Assembly (NCBI GenBank): GCA_031581145.1
Contig: JAVLBP010000026.1
Span: forward strand, 1 to 13,363
Reading direction: 5' to 3'
DNA from: UBA8296 sp031581145
Lineage (GTDB): Bacteria; Bacteroidota; Rhodothermia; Balneolales; Balneolaceae
DNA: 13,363 bases
Below the pieces are notes generated by a model. It was not told the origin of the DNA. It saw only the letters and a list, made by a program, of their open reading frames with translations, and did no database searches. Position numbers and translations under genes: made by a program. Below, piece by piece: positions 6,384 to 13,363 of this stretch. Within the stretch, counting starts at the first letter, position 1. Each line of letters starts with the position of its first letter.

Positions 6384-6481
6384 TAACATCCAGCCTCCAA
6401 GTGCTAGATGTCGTGTTATATTACCTGTGTAACCAACATTTACGCACGAAATATCAAACGTCGAAACTCATTCTCCATCCT

Positions 6482-7212
6482 ATGCCCAAAATACTCTCAT
6501 TACTCACCCTGTGCCTGATGGTTGGCACGTCCAGTATGGCTCAGTCCTTCGATGTACTCGTGTTTTCCAAAACGGAGGGGTTTCGTCATAATTCGATTGA
6601 GGTAGGTGTCTCTGCGATCCAAACACTCGGCGAACAGCATGATTTTGGCGTGGATGCAACGGAGAATGCATCGGTGTTTACGACCGAAAATCTGCAGAAT
6701 TATGATGTGGTAATGTTTCTCAATACGTCGGGAGATGTGCTAGATGGCGCTCAACAAGACGCGTTTGAGGGGTTCATTCAGCAGGGGGGTGGTTTTGTGG
6801 GGGTGCATGCGGCTTCAGACACTGAAAGAGAATGGCCATGGTTTGGCCAACTGGTGGGAGCCTATTTTGACAATCATCCGCGGGTTCAGCAGGCGACTGT
6901 ATTGGTGGAGGACACCACCACGTCTCGACCAAGCATCTGCCTGTGCAATGGCAACGGACCGATGAATGGTATAATTATTCGGAGAACCCCCGTGGCAAGG
7001 TTCATGTGTTGGCTAGTCTGGACGAATCGAGTTACCGAGGGGGAAACATGGGGGAGGATCATCCCATTGCGTGGATGCATGAGTTCGATGGCGGCCGGGC
7101 GTGGTATACCGGTGGTGGACATTCCAAGGAGTCGTATGCGGAGCCTGCGTTTTTGGCGCATATACTGGGCGGGATCCGGTATGCGGCGGGGGTGGATGGT
7201 GGCGCACCCTAA
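6482..7212 (+). pseudogene. Secreted ThuA-domain protein, frameshifted
   Basis: The protein starts at ATG 6482 with the signal peptide MPKILSLLTLCLMVGTSSMA, cleaved before Gln-Ser. The ThuA fold (class I glutamine amidotransferase-like, PF06283 type) follows: V-F-S-K-T-E-G-F-R-H-N-S-I at about 28-40, N-L-Q-N-Y-D-V-V-M-F-L-N-T-S-G-D, GGGFVGVHAASDTE and W-P-W-F-G-Q-L-V-G-A-Y-F. After Thr146 (6917-6919) the correct protein continues in another frame from CAC at 6919: H-V-S-T-K-H-L-P-V-Q-W-Q-R-T-D-E-W-Y-N-Y, later G-N-M-G-E-D-H-P-I-A-W and AWYTGGGHSKESYAEPAFL, ending at 7212. One missing C (ACC-ACC-CAC read as ACC-ACC-AC) explains the shift. The repaired product would be 243 residues, the normal family size. 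All expected motifs survive on both sides, so the lesion is very recent or a sequencing error. The family is linked to sugar (trehalose-type) catabolism; the substrate here is unknown. Confidence 0.85.
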
Positions 7213-7214
7213 CT

Positions 7215-7236
7215 TGTTAATTATCTGTTAACTATC
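7215..7236 (+). repeat. Tandem 11-bp repeat ahead of the surface operon
   Basis: TGTTAATTATC (7215-7225) is followed without a gap by TGTTAACTATC (7226-7236), differing at one base. The period of one DNA helical turn puts both copies on the same face, as in many response-regulator sites. It lies 40-62 bp upstream of the first gene of the secreted-protein operon, in the 64-bp gap after the ThuA gene, and the second copy contains GTTAAC. A regulatory role is inferred from spacing and position only. Confidence 0.45.
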
Positions 7237-7276
7237 TCACAGTTTTTCTTTGGTCGCGGTTGTGGATATTGGGAGT

Positions 7277-9193
7277 ATGAAACGTCTCAGAATGACAGCT
7301 TGGCCAACGATGGGCGTGGTATTTGCGACGTCCGTCCTTCTCTCAGTGGGATCACTGGATGATGCCGAGACCTCGGCCAATACTCAGACCTCAGCCACCA
7401 CCCTGTCATCAGACATGCTTGGGGATGTGAATCAAAATGGGTCTGTGTCCGCCGTTGATGCCACAATTACACTTCAACATGTCGTGGGTTCTGCCCAATT
7501 GACCGACGTTCAGGTGAATCTTGCCGATGTCAGTGGAAATGGAACCGTGAGTTCGCTGGATGCTTCCCTGATTTTACGACGCGTGGTCGATACCAATTAT
7601 CGGTTCCCACGCCAAGACATGAATTACCCACTTAATGTGACTATCCAGGGAGAGGGCACCGTGGATGAGGCCGTGGTCTCCACTAAATCGGAGTATCAGT
7701 ATGGTACGACGGTTCGCCTTACTGCCCGAGCTGATGAAGGATGGGAGTTCAGCGGTTGGAGTGGGGACGTCTCTGGTTCGGATACAAGTGCAACGGTGAC
7801 GGTTGATGTGGCCAAAAATGTCACGGCGACGTTTGAGGAGCTTGGTTATATCCTACGCACGACGACCACTAGGGTGGAGTCACCTTCCATGCCCTCAGAG
7901 CTATACATGGATATAAAGCCCACTCAGTATCTACAATCGACCTTTTATAATGTATCGGGACCGTTTAACTACACAGCAGGTGGTGAGCATTACATGTTTT
8001 GGCCGGGAACTGTGACTTGGGGGCCTTGGGGGGAGAATGACCCAAAATCAATCAATGATATTGAGCCTAGTCCTAGCTACATCCTAAAACGGGTGGATGG
8101 GGTCTGGAAATTTTGGAAGGAGGTGCCTGAAGTTTTGATGTGGGGTGCGCGTAATTATAAAGTCACAGATGAATGGGTCGTGATTGGGGATGGCAATGAG
8201 ATTGAAGAGGAAGCTTCGGACTGGCAGGGAGATACTTTTTACGGAGAGTTTTTGCCAACTGGGGATATTGATTGGACGAAAGTGAACGATGAAGAGCACA
8301 GGGCATACTACCATGGCTCCACGGGTGGTGACCTTAACGGGGATGGTTTGGTTGATGTTGGAGGAGCCCCCGGTTGGTACTACCAGTTAAAATTCTTCAC
8401 GCAAAATCCTGATGGGTCATTCTCGAACAACGATTCGTTGATAAACTTCCCTGATGACGATTATTGGAAACCATTTACGCTAGAGTTTGCAGACGTTATG
8501 GGTGATGAAAAAGCAGAAATTATCACTGCTGATTATGGTACTCCTTATGACGAATCCAAGGAAAATCATGTGATGGTTTTTTCGCATGACGAAGACACTG
8601 GAAAACATGAGCTTCATTTTGTTTCAGAGCAACCACGAGCATTTTACGACGTCGATATGGGAGCCACGTCGATTCAAACATTTGACTTCACAGGTGATGG
8701 GATTCTCGACTTGTCCATTGCAAGAGAGGGGGACGGAGTAGATGGTCATGCTACTAACTCCTTTGAAATATGGAAAGGCAATGGTGATGGAACGTTTGAA
8801 CCACATTGGTCTACACCCGTTTGGGATGCTAATACGATTCAGTTCCGGGAGTTCTGGGTCTTTGACGTTAACGGAGATGAGGCGCTAGATATCGTATTGC
8901 GACCCTTTCATTATGGCAGCTTTTATCGCAATAATCCTATCTGGTGGAATGTCTACGAAAACAATGGGATCAAGCTTCACAAACTGATTTGGCTAAACAA
9001 CGGTGATGGCACCTTCGATCATTATGACGGCGATGAACTAAAAATCGAAGGGCTCATGGTGGATAATGTTCATCCCTACATGGATGGGGAGACACTGCAT
9101 TTTATGGGCACGTTCACCTTTGATGACGGGATGTTATGGGACGAGAAGGCCATCAACCTGACAACGTATGACATCGAAGTTAAACTCAAGTGA
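7277..9193 (+). CDS. Secreted dockerin/InlB-repeat/VCBS propeller protein
   Basis: This exported protein has 638 residues from ATG 7277. A TTG at 7250 would add nine residues ahead of the signal peptide and is less likely. Signal peptide MKRLRMTAWPTMGVVFATSV is followed by a Ser/Thr-rich stretch. Residues 50-105 form a dockerin-like pair of calcium loops, D-V-N-Q-N-G-S-V-S-A-V-D (50-61) and D-V-S-G-N-G-T-V-S-S-L-D (84-95). One InlB-type repeat follows at 116-188 (Y-P-L-N-V-T-I-Q-G-E-G ... W-E-F-S-G-W-S-G-D). The rest is an FG-GAP/VCBS propeller with calcium loops D-L-N-G-D-G-L-V-D (352), D-V-M-G-D (406), D-F-T-G-D-G-I-L-D (470) and D-V-N-G-D (530). It has no T9SS sorting domain and no cysteine. 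It is the first gene of an operon, with the next start 10 bp beyond its stop. It probably binds a glycan or a cohesin-like partner outside the cell. Catalytic activity is not evident. Confidence 0.85.
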   Translation: MKRLRMTAWPTMGVVFATSVLLSVGSLDDAETSANTQTSATTLSSDMLGDVNQNGSVSAVDATITLQHVVGSAQLTDVQVNLADVSGNGTVSSLDASLILRRVVDTNYRFPRQDMNYPLNVTIQGEGTVDEAVVSTKSEYQYGTTVRLTARADEGWEFSGWSGDVSGSDTSATVTVDVAKNVTATFEELGYILRTTTTRVESPSMPSELYMDIKPTQYLQSTFYNVSGPFNYTAGGEHYMFWPGTVTWGPWGENDPKSINDIEPSPSYILKRVDGVWKFWKEVPEVLMWGARNYKVTDEWVVIGDGNEIEEEASDWQGDTFYGEFLPTGDIDWTKVNDEEHRAYYHGSTGGDLNGDGLVDVGGAPGWYYQLKFFTQNPDGSFSNNDSLINFPDDDYWKPFTLEFADVMGDEKAEIITADYGTPYDESKENHVMVFSHDEDTGKHELHFVSEQPRAFYDVDMGATSIQTFDFTGDGILDLSIAREGDGVDGHATNSFEIWKGNGDGTFEPHWSTPVWDANTIQFREFWVFDVNGDEALDIVLRPFHYGSFYRNNPIWWNVYENNGIKLHKLIWLNNGDGTFDHYDGDELKIEGLMVDNVHPYMDGETLHFMGTFTFDDGMLWDEKAINLTTYDIEVKLK

Positions 9194-9203
9194 TGAGGTG
9201 GAT

Positions 9204-11378
9204 ATGAAAGTACTCTGGCAGCACAAAGCAGTGTTTATCACCCTTGCAGTCTGGTTGTTTGTGGGCTTAGTGCTGCCTGCAGACACCAAAGCCCAGTTCG
9301 TGCGGAATAACATCGAGTACAACATGCAAACAGCATCTCTTGATGAGGATTCTACGCTGCTGTTCAGCCCCTATTTTGAGGTTAAAAAGTTCAATTTTTT
9401 CAATGCGAATCTCTTATTTGAAATTGCTCCGGGACATTATTATCCAGATACATCAAGTTATTCCCCACCAGGGCCCTATGGCATGCTCCCTGATATGACC
9501 TATCCAGGTGATTTTAATAATGATGGTTTAGAAGACCTTGCTATGCAGTGGGTCGTGTTTCCCCATACAACAGTGAGAGAGAACCTTATACCTGTAGATA
9601 TTTTAATCAATGATGGCGAAGGTGGATTTAAACTCTTCATGGACTATACCAACGATCAATCCTTACGTCATATGCCCTACCGAATGAGGGTAGGAGACTT
9701 TAATGGTGATGAATATGATGATTTAGTGAGTGCATCCATGGGCGTAATCACGAGATTGGCAGATGGTAGCTACTTTGATTACTGGGAGCCTTTTCCGGTA
9801 GTTGTATCCAATGGTGACGGTACTTATAGGGACGCTACACGTGAGGTTGAAGGGCAGGAAGATGGTACTCCAATTTCTACGTTTGGATTCGCCCATGATT
9901 TATCCATGGGTGATGTCAACGGTGATGGATATGATGATTTTTATCAAGGGAGGCATTTCCTCGTGAGTAATGGAGATGGATCATTTTCGAACCAGAGCGA
10001 TCTATTGCCGGAGGAGTTTGCAGGAAATTCGGGCAAGTATAGCTGGAATATGTCAACCGAAATCGCAGATTTGAATAATGATGGGTATGGTGACATCATT
10101 GCAATGTATGCTGATCGCGAATATCGAGAGTGGCTGCCTTCTGAAAATCGGTGGGATAGTGGCCTTACACCGTCTGGTAATATTTGGATGTCAAATGGAG
10201 CAGCTTATGAGAATCGGACGATTATCCCAATTGCAGAAGGATGGTATGACACTGAAAAATCATATGGTGAATACAATACACGTTTCAATTATACAGTGTC
10301 CTATGATGTGAATTTAGATGGATGGCTAGATATTGTTTCAGGAGTCACTCGCATCGCACCTTATTACATTGGTTCCCATATACAAATCTTCGAGAGTCAA
10401 CAAGGAGAGAGCTTTATCGATAAAACCACGGAGTACATAGAGTTTACCGACGAAATGGATGAACTCTGGGGTGAAGGGAATATGCAGGTTAGGGATGCAA
10501 ACAATGATGGCATTTTGGATCTTGTTCATACGAAATCCCAAGAAGGTATTCGGGTATTCTTAAACGATGGCAACCGACTACACATGGTGCCAGGAAGTCA
10601 GTTTCCAGTGGTTCAATCTTGGCACGTGGAGGGTGGTTATCCAGACAAACCACCTAAAGAACCAAATGTTGAAAATAATTACATATTTCCCGTTCAAATA
10701 GATGGTAAAGGTCCGTTGGACTATATCAGCTTTACGAGTCACTACTCAAATATATTCTACACGATGATTGGCAAAAAGCCTTTAAAAACACAGGCGCCAG
10801 AGTACAATATGGTAATTACGGAAGGACAGTCGCCCGATACCACGCTAAACGGAAATTATCACCGAATTGGGTGGGAAGCTCAATCTCTAGTGGACGCTGT
10901 AACCATTAAATGGTCTACAGAGGCAGATTTTAGCTCACAAGTTGATAGTGTCATCATCACAGACACGACATATACCTATTTAAGTGACTTGTCGACGAAT
11001 CAAACCTATTATTGGCAGCTTCGCGGGTGGAACAATATGGGCTCCACAGATTGGACAGATATCCGACAATTTACCACTGGGATCATTACGTCCAACGATG
11101 CTGAGGAGTTTCCAAATACCTATGAGCTAGGGTCAAATTATCCTAACCCATTCAACCCTATCACAACTATAACCTACTCCCTGCCCCGTGCGGAATATGT
11201 CCGCCTAGATGTATACGATGTAGCAGGAAAACACGTCCAAACTCTAGTGGATGGAGTGATGCGCTCAGGGTCTCATTCTGTGGTCTTTGATGGGAGTCAG
11301 CTCTCAAGTGGTTTGTATCTGTACACGTTGCAAACATCAGAATTCAGGAGCACGAAGCGAATGACATTGGTAAAATAA
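9204..11378 (+). CDS. VCBS/FG-GAP propeller protein with T9SS sorting domain
   Basis: This protein has 724 residues from ATG 9204, chosen over an upstream in-frame ATG at 9168 because GAGG at 9195-9198 is well spaced and the peptide then starts with a clean signal sequence (M-K-V-L-W-Q-H-K ... A-D-T-K-A before Gln-Phe, about residue 30). Six calcium loops of integrin-like blades follow: D-F-N-N-D-G-L-E-D (103), D-F-N-G-D (165), D-V-N-G-D-G-Y-D-D (237), D-L-N-N-D-G-Y-G-D (289), D-V-N-L-D-G-W-L-D (368) and D-A-N-N-D-G-I-L-D (431). Residues 532-627 resemble a fibronectin type III domain (Y-Y-W-Q-L-R near 602-607). The end, from about 645, is the T9SS type A domain with NYPNPFNP and final K-R-M-T-L-V-K. 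It is likely exported through the type IX system and held at the surface. It has no cysteines. Tight spacing on both sides puts it in the middle of the operon. Confidence 0.9.
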   Translation: MKVLWQHKAVFITLAVWLFVGLVLPADTKAQFVRNNIEYNMQTASLDEDSTLLFSPYFEVKKFNFFNANLLFEIAPGHYYPDTSSYSPPGPYGMLPDMTYPGDFNNDGLEDLAMQWVVFPHTTVRENLIPVDILINDGEGGFKLFMDYTNDQSLRHMPYRMRVGDFNGDEYDDLVSASMGVITRLADGSYFDYWEPFPVVVSNGDGTYRDATREVEGQEDGTPISTFGFAHDLSMGDVNGDGYDDFYQGRHFLVSNGDGSFSNQSDLLPEEFAGNSGKYSWNMSTEIADLNNDGYGDIIAMYADREYREWLPSENRWDSGLTPSGNIWMSNGAAYENRTIIPIAEGWYDTEKSYGEYNTRFNYTVSYDVNLDGWLDIVSGVTRIAPYYIGSHIQIFESQQGESFIDKTTEYIEFTDEMDELWGEGNMQVRDANNDGILDLVHTKSQEGIRVFLNDGNRLHMVPGSQFPVVQSWHVEGGYPDKPPKEPNVENNYIFPVQIDGKGPLDYISFTSHYSNIFYTMIGKKPLKTQAPEYNMVITEGQSPDTTLNGNYHRIGWEAQSLVDAVTIKWSTEADFSSQVDSVIITDTTYTYLSDLSTNQTYYWQLRGWNNMGSTDWTDIRQFTTGIITSNDAEEFPNTYELGSNYPNPFNPITTITYSLPRAEYVRLDVYDVAGKHVQTLVDGVMRSGSHSVVFDGSQLSSGLYLYTLQTSEFRSTKRMTLVK

Positions 11379-11384
11379 GCGCTT

Positions 11385-13268
11385 ATGCAAAGGATTAGCT
11401 TATTTGTAGTGGGTTTTTTGTTGTGCGCTGGGAGCGTTGGAGCCCAATCCATTACTGTGGGTGAAGATGGCATCGTCCGTTGCAAGGGGGTTGAGATAGG
11501 ATACACGGAGGAAGTAGATGGAACTACCTACGAAGTGGTAGATCGTGCAACGCTCATTGAGAAACGCAATGCAGGAGACGATTTGACCAAGGCTTGTGTG
11601 AGCAATATCACCAATATGGGTGGTCTTTTCGACAACCTAGATTTTAATCAGGAAATCGGAAACTGGGACGTGAGCTCTGTCACAGATATGACCAATATGT
11701 TTGCAGGGTCAACCTTCAATCAAGACATCAGTAAATGGGATGTGAGTTCTGTGGTTGATATTTATTTCATGTTTAGTAATTCTGAATTCAACCAGCCTAT
11801 CGGAGATTGGGATGTGAGCTCAGTACACAACATGTGGGGTATGTTTGCTGGGTCAAAGTTCAACCAAGACATCGGCGATTGGGACCTCAGGGAAGCTCGG
11901 TGGATGGGTATGTTATTTGCTGGCGGGAATTCTCCTAATGGATATAATATTACTCCATTCAATCAAGATATCAGTGAATGGGATGTGAGTAATGCGTACG
12001 AGATGAGCAATATGTTTGCCCACTCCGAATTTAATCAAGATATCAGTGAATGGGATGTAAGTGGTGTTAACAACATGGAGGATATGTTTGCCCATTCGTC
12101 CTTCAATCAGGACATCAGCGCTTGGGATGTTTCGAGTGTGGAGGATATGAGCGGTATGTTTCGCTTTTCGGTCTTCAATCAGCCACTAGATGGCTGGGAT
12201 GTGAGTTCTGTGCAAGAAATGGACGAGATGTTCTCGAGTGCCAAATTCTCGCAAGACTTATCGTCATGGAATACTCGCAGTGTGACGACCATGCGTGGAA
12301 TGTTTGCCAACTCATCGTTCAATGGAGATGTCAGCACGTGGGATGTAAGTTCAGTAACGGATCTTTCAGGCATGTTCTCTTCCACGCCTTTTAATCAGGA
12401 CATTGGTGCTTGGGATGTAGGGACTGCCACAATGATGGGGGGAATGTTCTATGATTCAGAATTTAACCAAGATGTTGGTTTATGGGATGTACGTCGAGTT
12501 ACAAACATGGACTATATGTTTTGGGGATCCGCGTTTGCCTTTGACATCAGTGGGTGGTGCACCATTTCTATAGGTAGGTTGCCTTATGACTTTGCCGCTA
12601 GAAGTCCATTAGCTGCCAATCACCACCCTTCTTGGGGTGTGTGTCCTGGGGTGCCAACGGTCCCTGCTGTTCAACAGCCTGCGGATGAATCAGGTGAGGT
12701 GTTTCGTCTCACGACATTGGCTTGGACTGGAGATAGTGTCGCAACGCATTATCGATTGAACCTTTACGAAGCTGCTGAATCACTGGTTGGGGATGTTTTA
12801 GTGCTTGATTCTTTAGTTGCAGACACGGCCTTGTCGTTTGAAAAGCCTCTGAAGGCAAACACTATATATAAATGGAGACTCAGGGCTGTAAATGTGGCTG
12901 ATTCACTGGATGGTCAGCCTAAGATGAGTGAGTGGTCTGAAATGTGGATGTTCCAAACAGGATTGCGAACCTCCAATGAGGAAGACGGTCATCATTCGAT
13001 GCCTGGAGCTTATTCCCTCCGCCAAAACTACCCCAATCCATTCAATCCAGTCACACAAATTGAGTTTGAGGTGCCTGTTGCGTCTGAGATTCGACTCGAG
13101 GTTTTTGATGTCCTGGGCCGTTCGGTTCGGGTACTTGCCGATGGGTTGTATGGTGCAGGTGCACACTCCGTGAGCTTTGATGCAAGTGATTTACCCAGTG
13201 GATTGTATATGTATCGATTGACGTCTGCGGATTATGTGCAAACACGTTCGATGCAGCTCGTGAAATAG
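11385..13268 (+). CDS. BspA-type (DUF285) repeat surface protein with T9SS domain
   Basis: This 627-residue protein starts six bases after the preceding stop. Signal peptide 1-20 ends V-G-A before Gln-Ser. Residues 21-80 have the usual BspA-family lead-in (I-V-R-C-K-G, then Y-E-V-V-D-R, D-D-L-T-K-A-C). Residues 87-393 carry 13 repeats of about 24 residues, F-N-Q-D-I-S-x-W-D-V-S-S-V-x-x-M-x-x-M-F, a DUF285 leucine-rich-like solenoid known from mycoplasma and Bacteroidota surface proteins that bind host or partner cells. Residues 423-527 resemble a fibronectin type III domain, and 548-627 are the T9SS type A sorting domain (NYPNPFNPVTQIEFEVP, ending R-S-M-Q-L-V-K). Mature cysteines are C33, C71, C392 and C420, one pair on each side of the solenoid, which suggests disulfide caps. 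It ends the operon; no clear terminator follows in 13269-13363. Confidence 0.93.
   Translation: MQRISLFVVGFLLCAGSVGAQSITVGEDGIVRCKGVEIGYTEEVDGTTYEVVDRATLIEKRNAGDDLTKACVSNITNMGGLFDNLDFNQEIGNWDVSSVTDMTNMFAGSTFNQDISKWDVSSVVDIYFMFSNSEFNQPIGDWDVSSVHNMWGMFAGSKFNQDIGDWDLREARWMGMLFAGGNSPNGYNITPFNQDISEWDVSNAYEMSNMFAHSEFNQDISEWDVSGVNNMEDMFAHSSFNQDISAWDVSSVEDMSGMFRFSVFNQPLDGWDVSSVQEMDEMFSSAKFSQDLSSWNTRSVTTMRGMFANSSFNGDVSTWDVSSVTDLSGMFSSTPFNQDIGAWDVGTATMMGGMFYDSEFNQDVGLWDVRRVTNMDYMFWGSAFAFDISGWCTISIGRLPYDFAARSPLAANHHPSWGVCPGVPTVPAVQQPADESGEVFRLTTLAWTGDSVATHYRLNLYEAAESLVGDVLVLDSLVADTALSFEKPLKANTIYKWRLRAVNVADSLDGQPKMSEWSEMWMFQTGLRTSNEEDGHHSMPGAYSLRQNYPNPFNPVTQIEFEVPVASEIRLEVFDVLGRSVRVLADGLYGAGAHSVSFDASDLPSGLYMYRLTSADYVQTRSMQLVK
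11643..12563 (+). repeat. Thirteen 72-bp DUF285 coding repeats
   Basis: Most units are exactly 72 bp. The fourth-to-fifth interval carries a small insertion (G-N-S-P-N-G-Y-N-I-T-P) and lacks the S-S-V turn. Units five and six share 26 identical consecutive bases (11961-11986 and 12033-12058), so homologous slippage could change the copy number. The last unit (F-A-F-D-I-S-G-W-C-T) is degenerate and acts as the C-terminal cap. Confidence 0.85.
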
Positions 13269-13281
13269 GGGGGCTGTGGGG

Positions 13282-13363
13282 CTATTCCATTGAACCTTTG
13301 AACCCTCGCACAAATCCACGAACGACATCGCTTGTCCACAGCGTGAATGTCAGGACAAACCAG
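13282..13363 (-). CDS. Possible C-terminal fragment of a leftward gene
   Basis: Reading leftward from the window edge, one frame is open for 26 codons to a TAG at 13282-13284. It gives W-F-V-L-T-F-T-L-W-T-S-D-V-V-R, then G-F-V-R-G-F-K-G-S-M-E. This could be the tail of a convergent gene. Twenty-six codons are too few to prove coding, and another frame is also open throughout. No family is recognised. Confidence 0.2.
   Translation of the reverse strand, partial: WFVLTFTLWTSDVVRGFVRGFKGSME

Noticed and set aside
6303..6389. N-terminal extension of the YefM-like antitoxin to 103 residues
   Set aside because: The extra 29 residues are Tyr/Cys/His-rich, unlike the family, and run into the TGTACA operator. 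The ATG at 6302 gives the normal length.
6290..6481. N-terminal extension of the ThuA frame
   Set aside because: It reads antisense through the antitoxin start and operator. The signal peptide begins cleanly at 6482.
6911..6925. Programmed -1 frameshift in the ThuA gene
   Set aside because: There is no slippery X-XXY-YYZ heptamer and no clear downstream stem. A lost C explains the data more simply.
9168..9203. Earlier start for the second operon gene, overlapping the first
   Set aside because: It would put a hydrophilic tail ahead of the signal peptide. The 9204 start has its own GAGG site.
11376..11385. TAAGCGCTTA palindrome between the second and third operon genes
   Set aside because: A ten-base palindrome made from the stop codon and gap is plausible by chance, and nothing supports a promoter there.

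Overview
The window looks like chromosome from a gliding-type Bacteroidota relative, probably Balneolota/Rhodothermota or a nearby Fibrobacterota-Chlorobiota-Bacteroidota lineage. The main evidence is two proteins ending in the type IX secretion (T9SS type A) sorting domain with the NYPNPFNP signature, together with dockerin, FG-GAP/VCBS, InlB-type and BspA-type repeat proteins, and few good Shine-Dalgarno sequences. No tRNA, rRNA, CRISPR array or intact mobile element is visible. The species cannot be fixed from the sequence alone.

Layout. (1) 1-2388: the signal-peptide end of a leftward secreted protein (1-88), divergent from a 745-residue surface protein made of eight InlB-like repeats (151-2388). 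(2) 2389-2895: a small graveyard, with a degenerate repeat/dyad followed by an internally deleted AAA+ ATPase of the DUF4143 type. (3) 2976-5494: a leftward KefB-like cation/proton antiporter with a cytoplasmic RCK regulator, whose linker is a 30-bp minisatellite. Its upstream region holds a strong G-quadruplex motif. A small DUF2892 membrane protein (5291-5494) follows on the other strand. (4) 5554-6383: two toxin-antitoxin remnants on the minus strand. One is an AbrB-type antitoxin with a truncated partner ORF overlapping its stop codon. The other is a Phd/YefM antitoxin with no toxin, still preceded by a textbook TGTACA double operator. (5) 6482-7212: a secreted ThuA-domain protein broken by one apparent base deletion. 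(6) 7277-13268: a tight three-gene operon of secreted proteins (gaps of 10 and 6 bp). The first has dockerin + InlB repeat + VCBS propeller with no sorting domain; the second has a VCBS propeller + Fn3 + T9SS domain; the third has 13 BspA/DUF285 repeats + Fn3 + T9SS domain. The right edge may hold the tail of another leftward gene.

How the genes may work together: the operon probably exports cell-surface or extracellular proteins that bind a polymer, another cell or each other. A calcium-loop propeller and a dockerin-like module sit beside two T9SS-anchored partners, which is the most interesting functional idea here. The intervening 2.4-6.4 kb is ordinary housekeeping transport plus decaying accessory genes, so the window reads as an accessory-gene hot spot. 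Functions of the surface proteins are inferred from domain architecture only.
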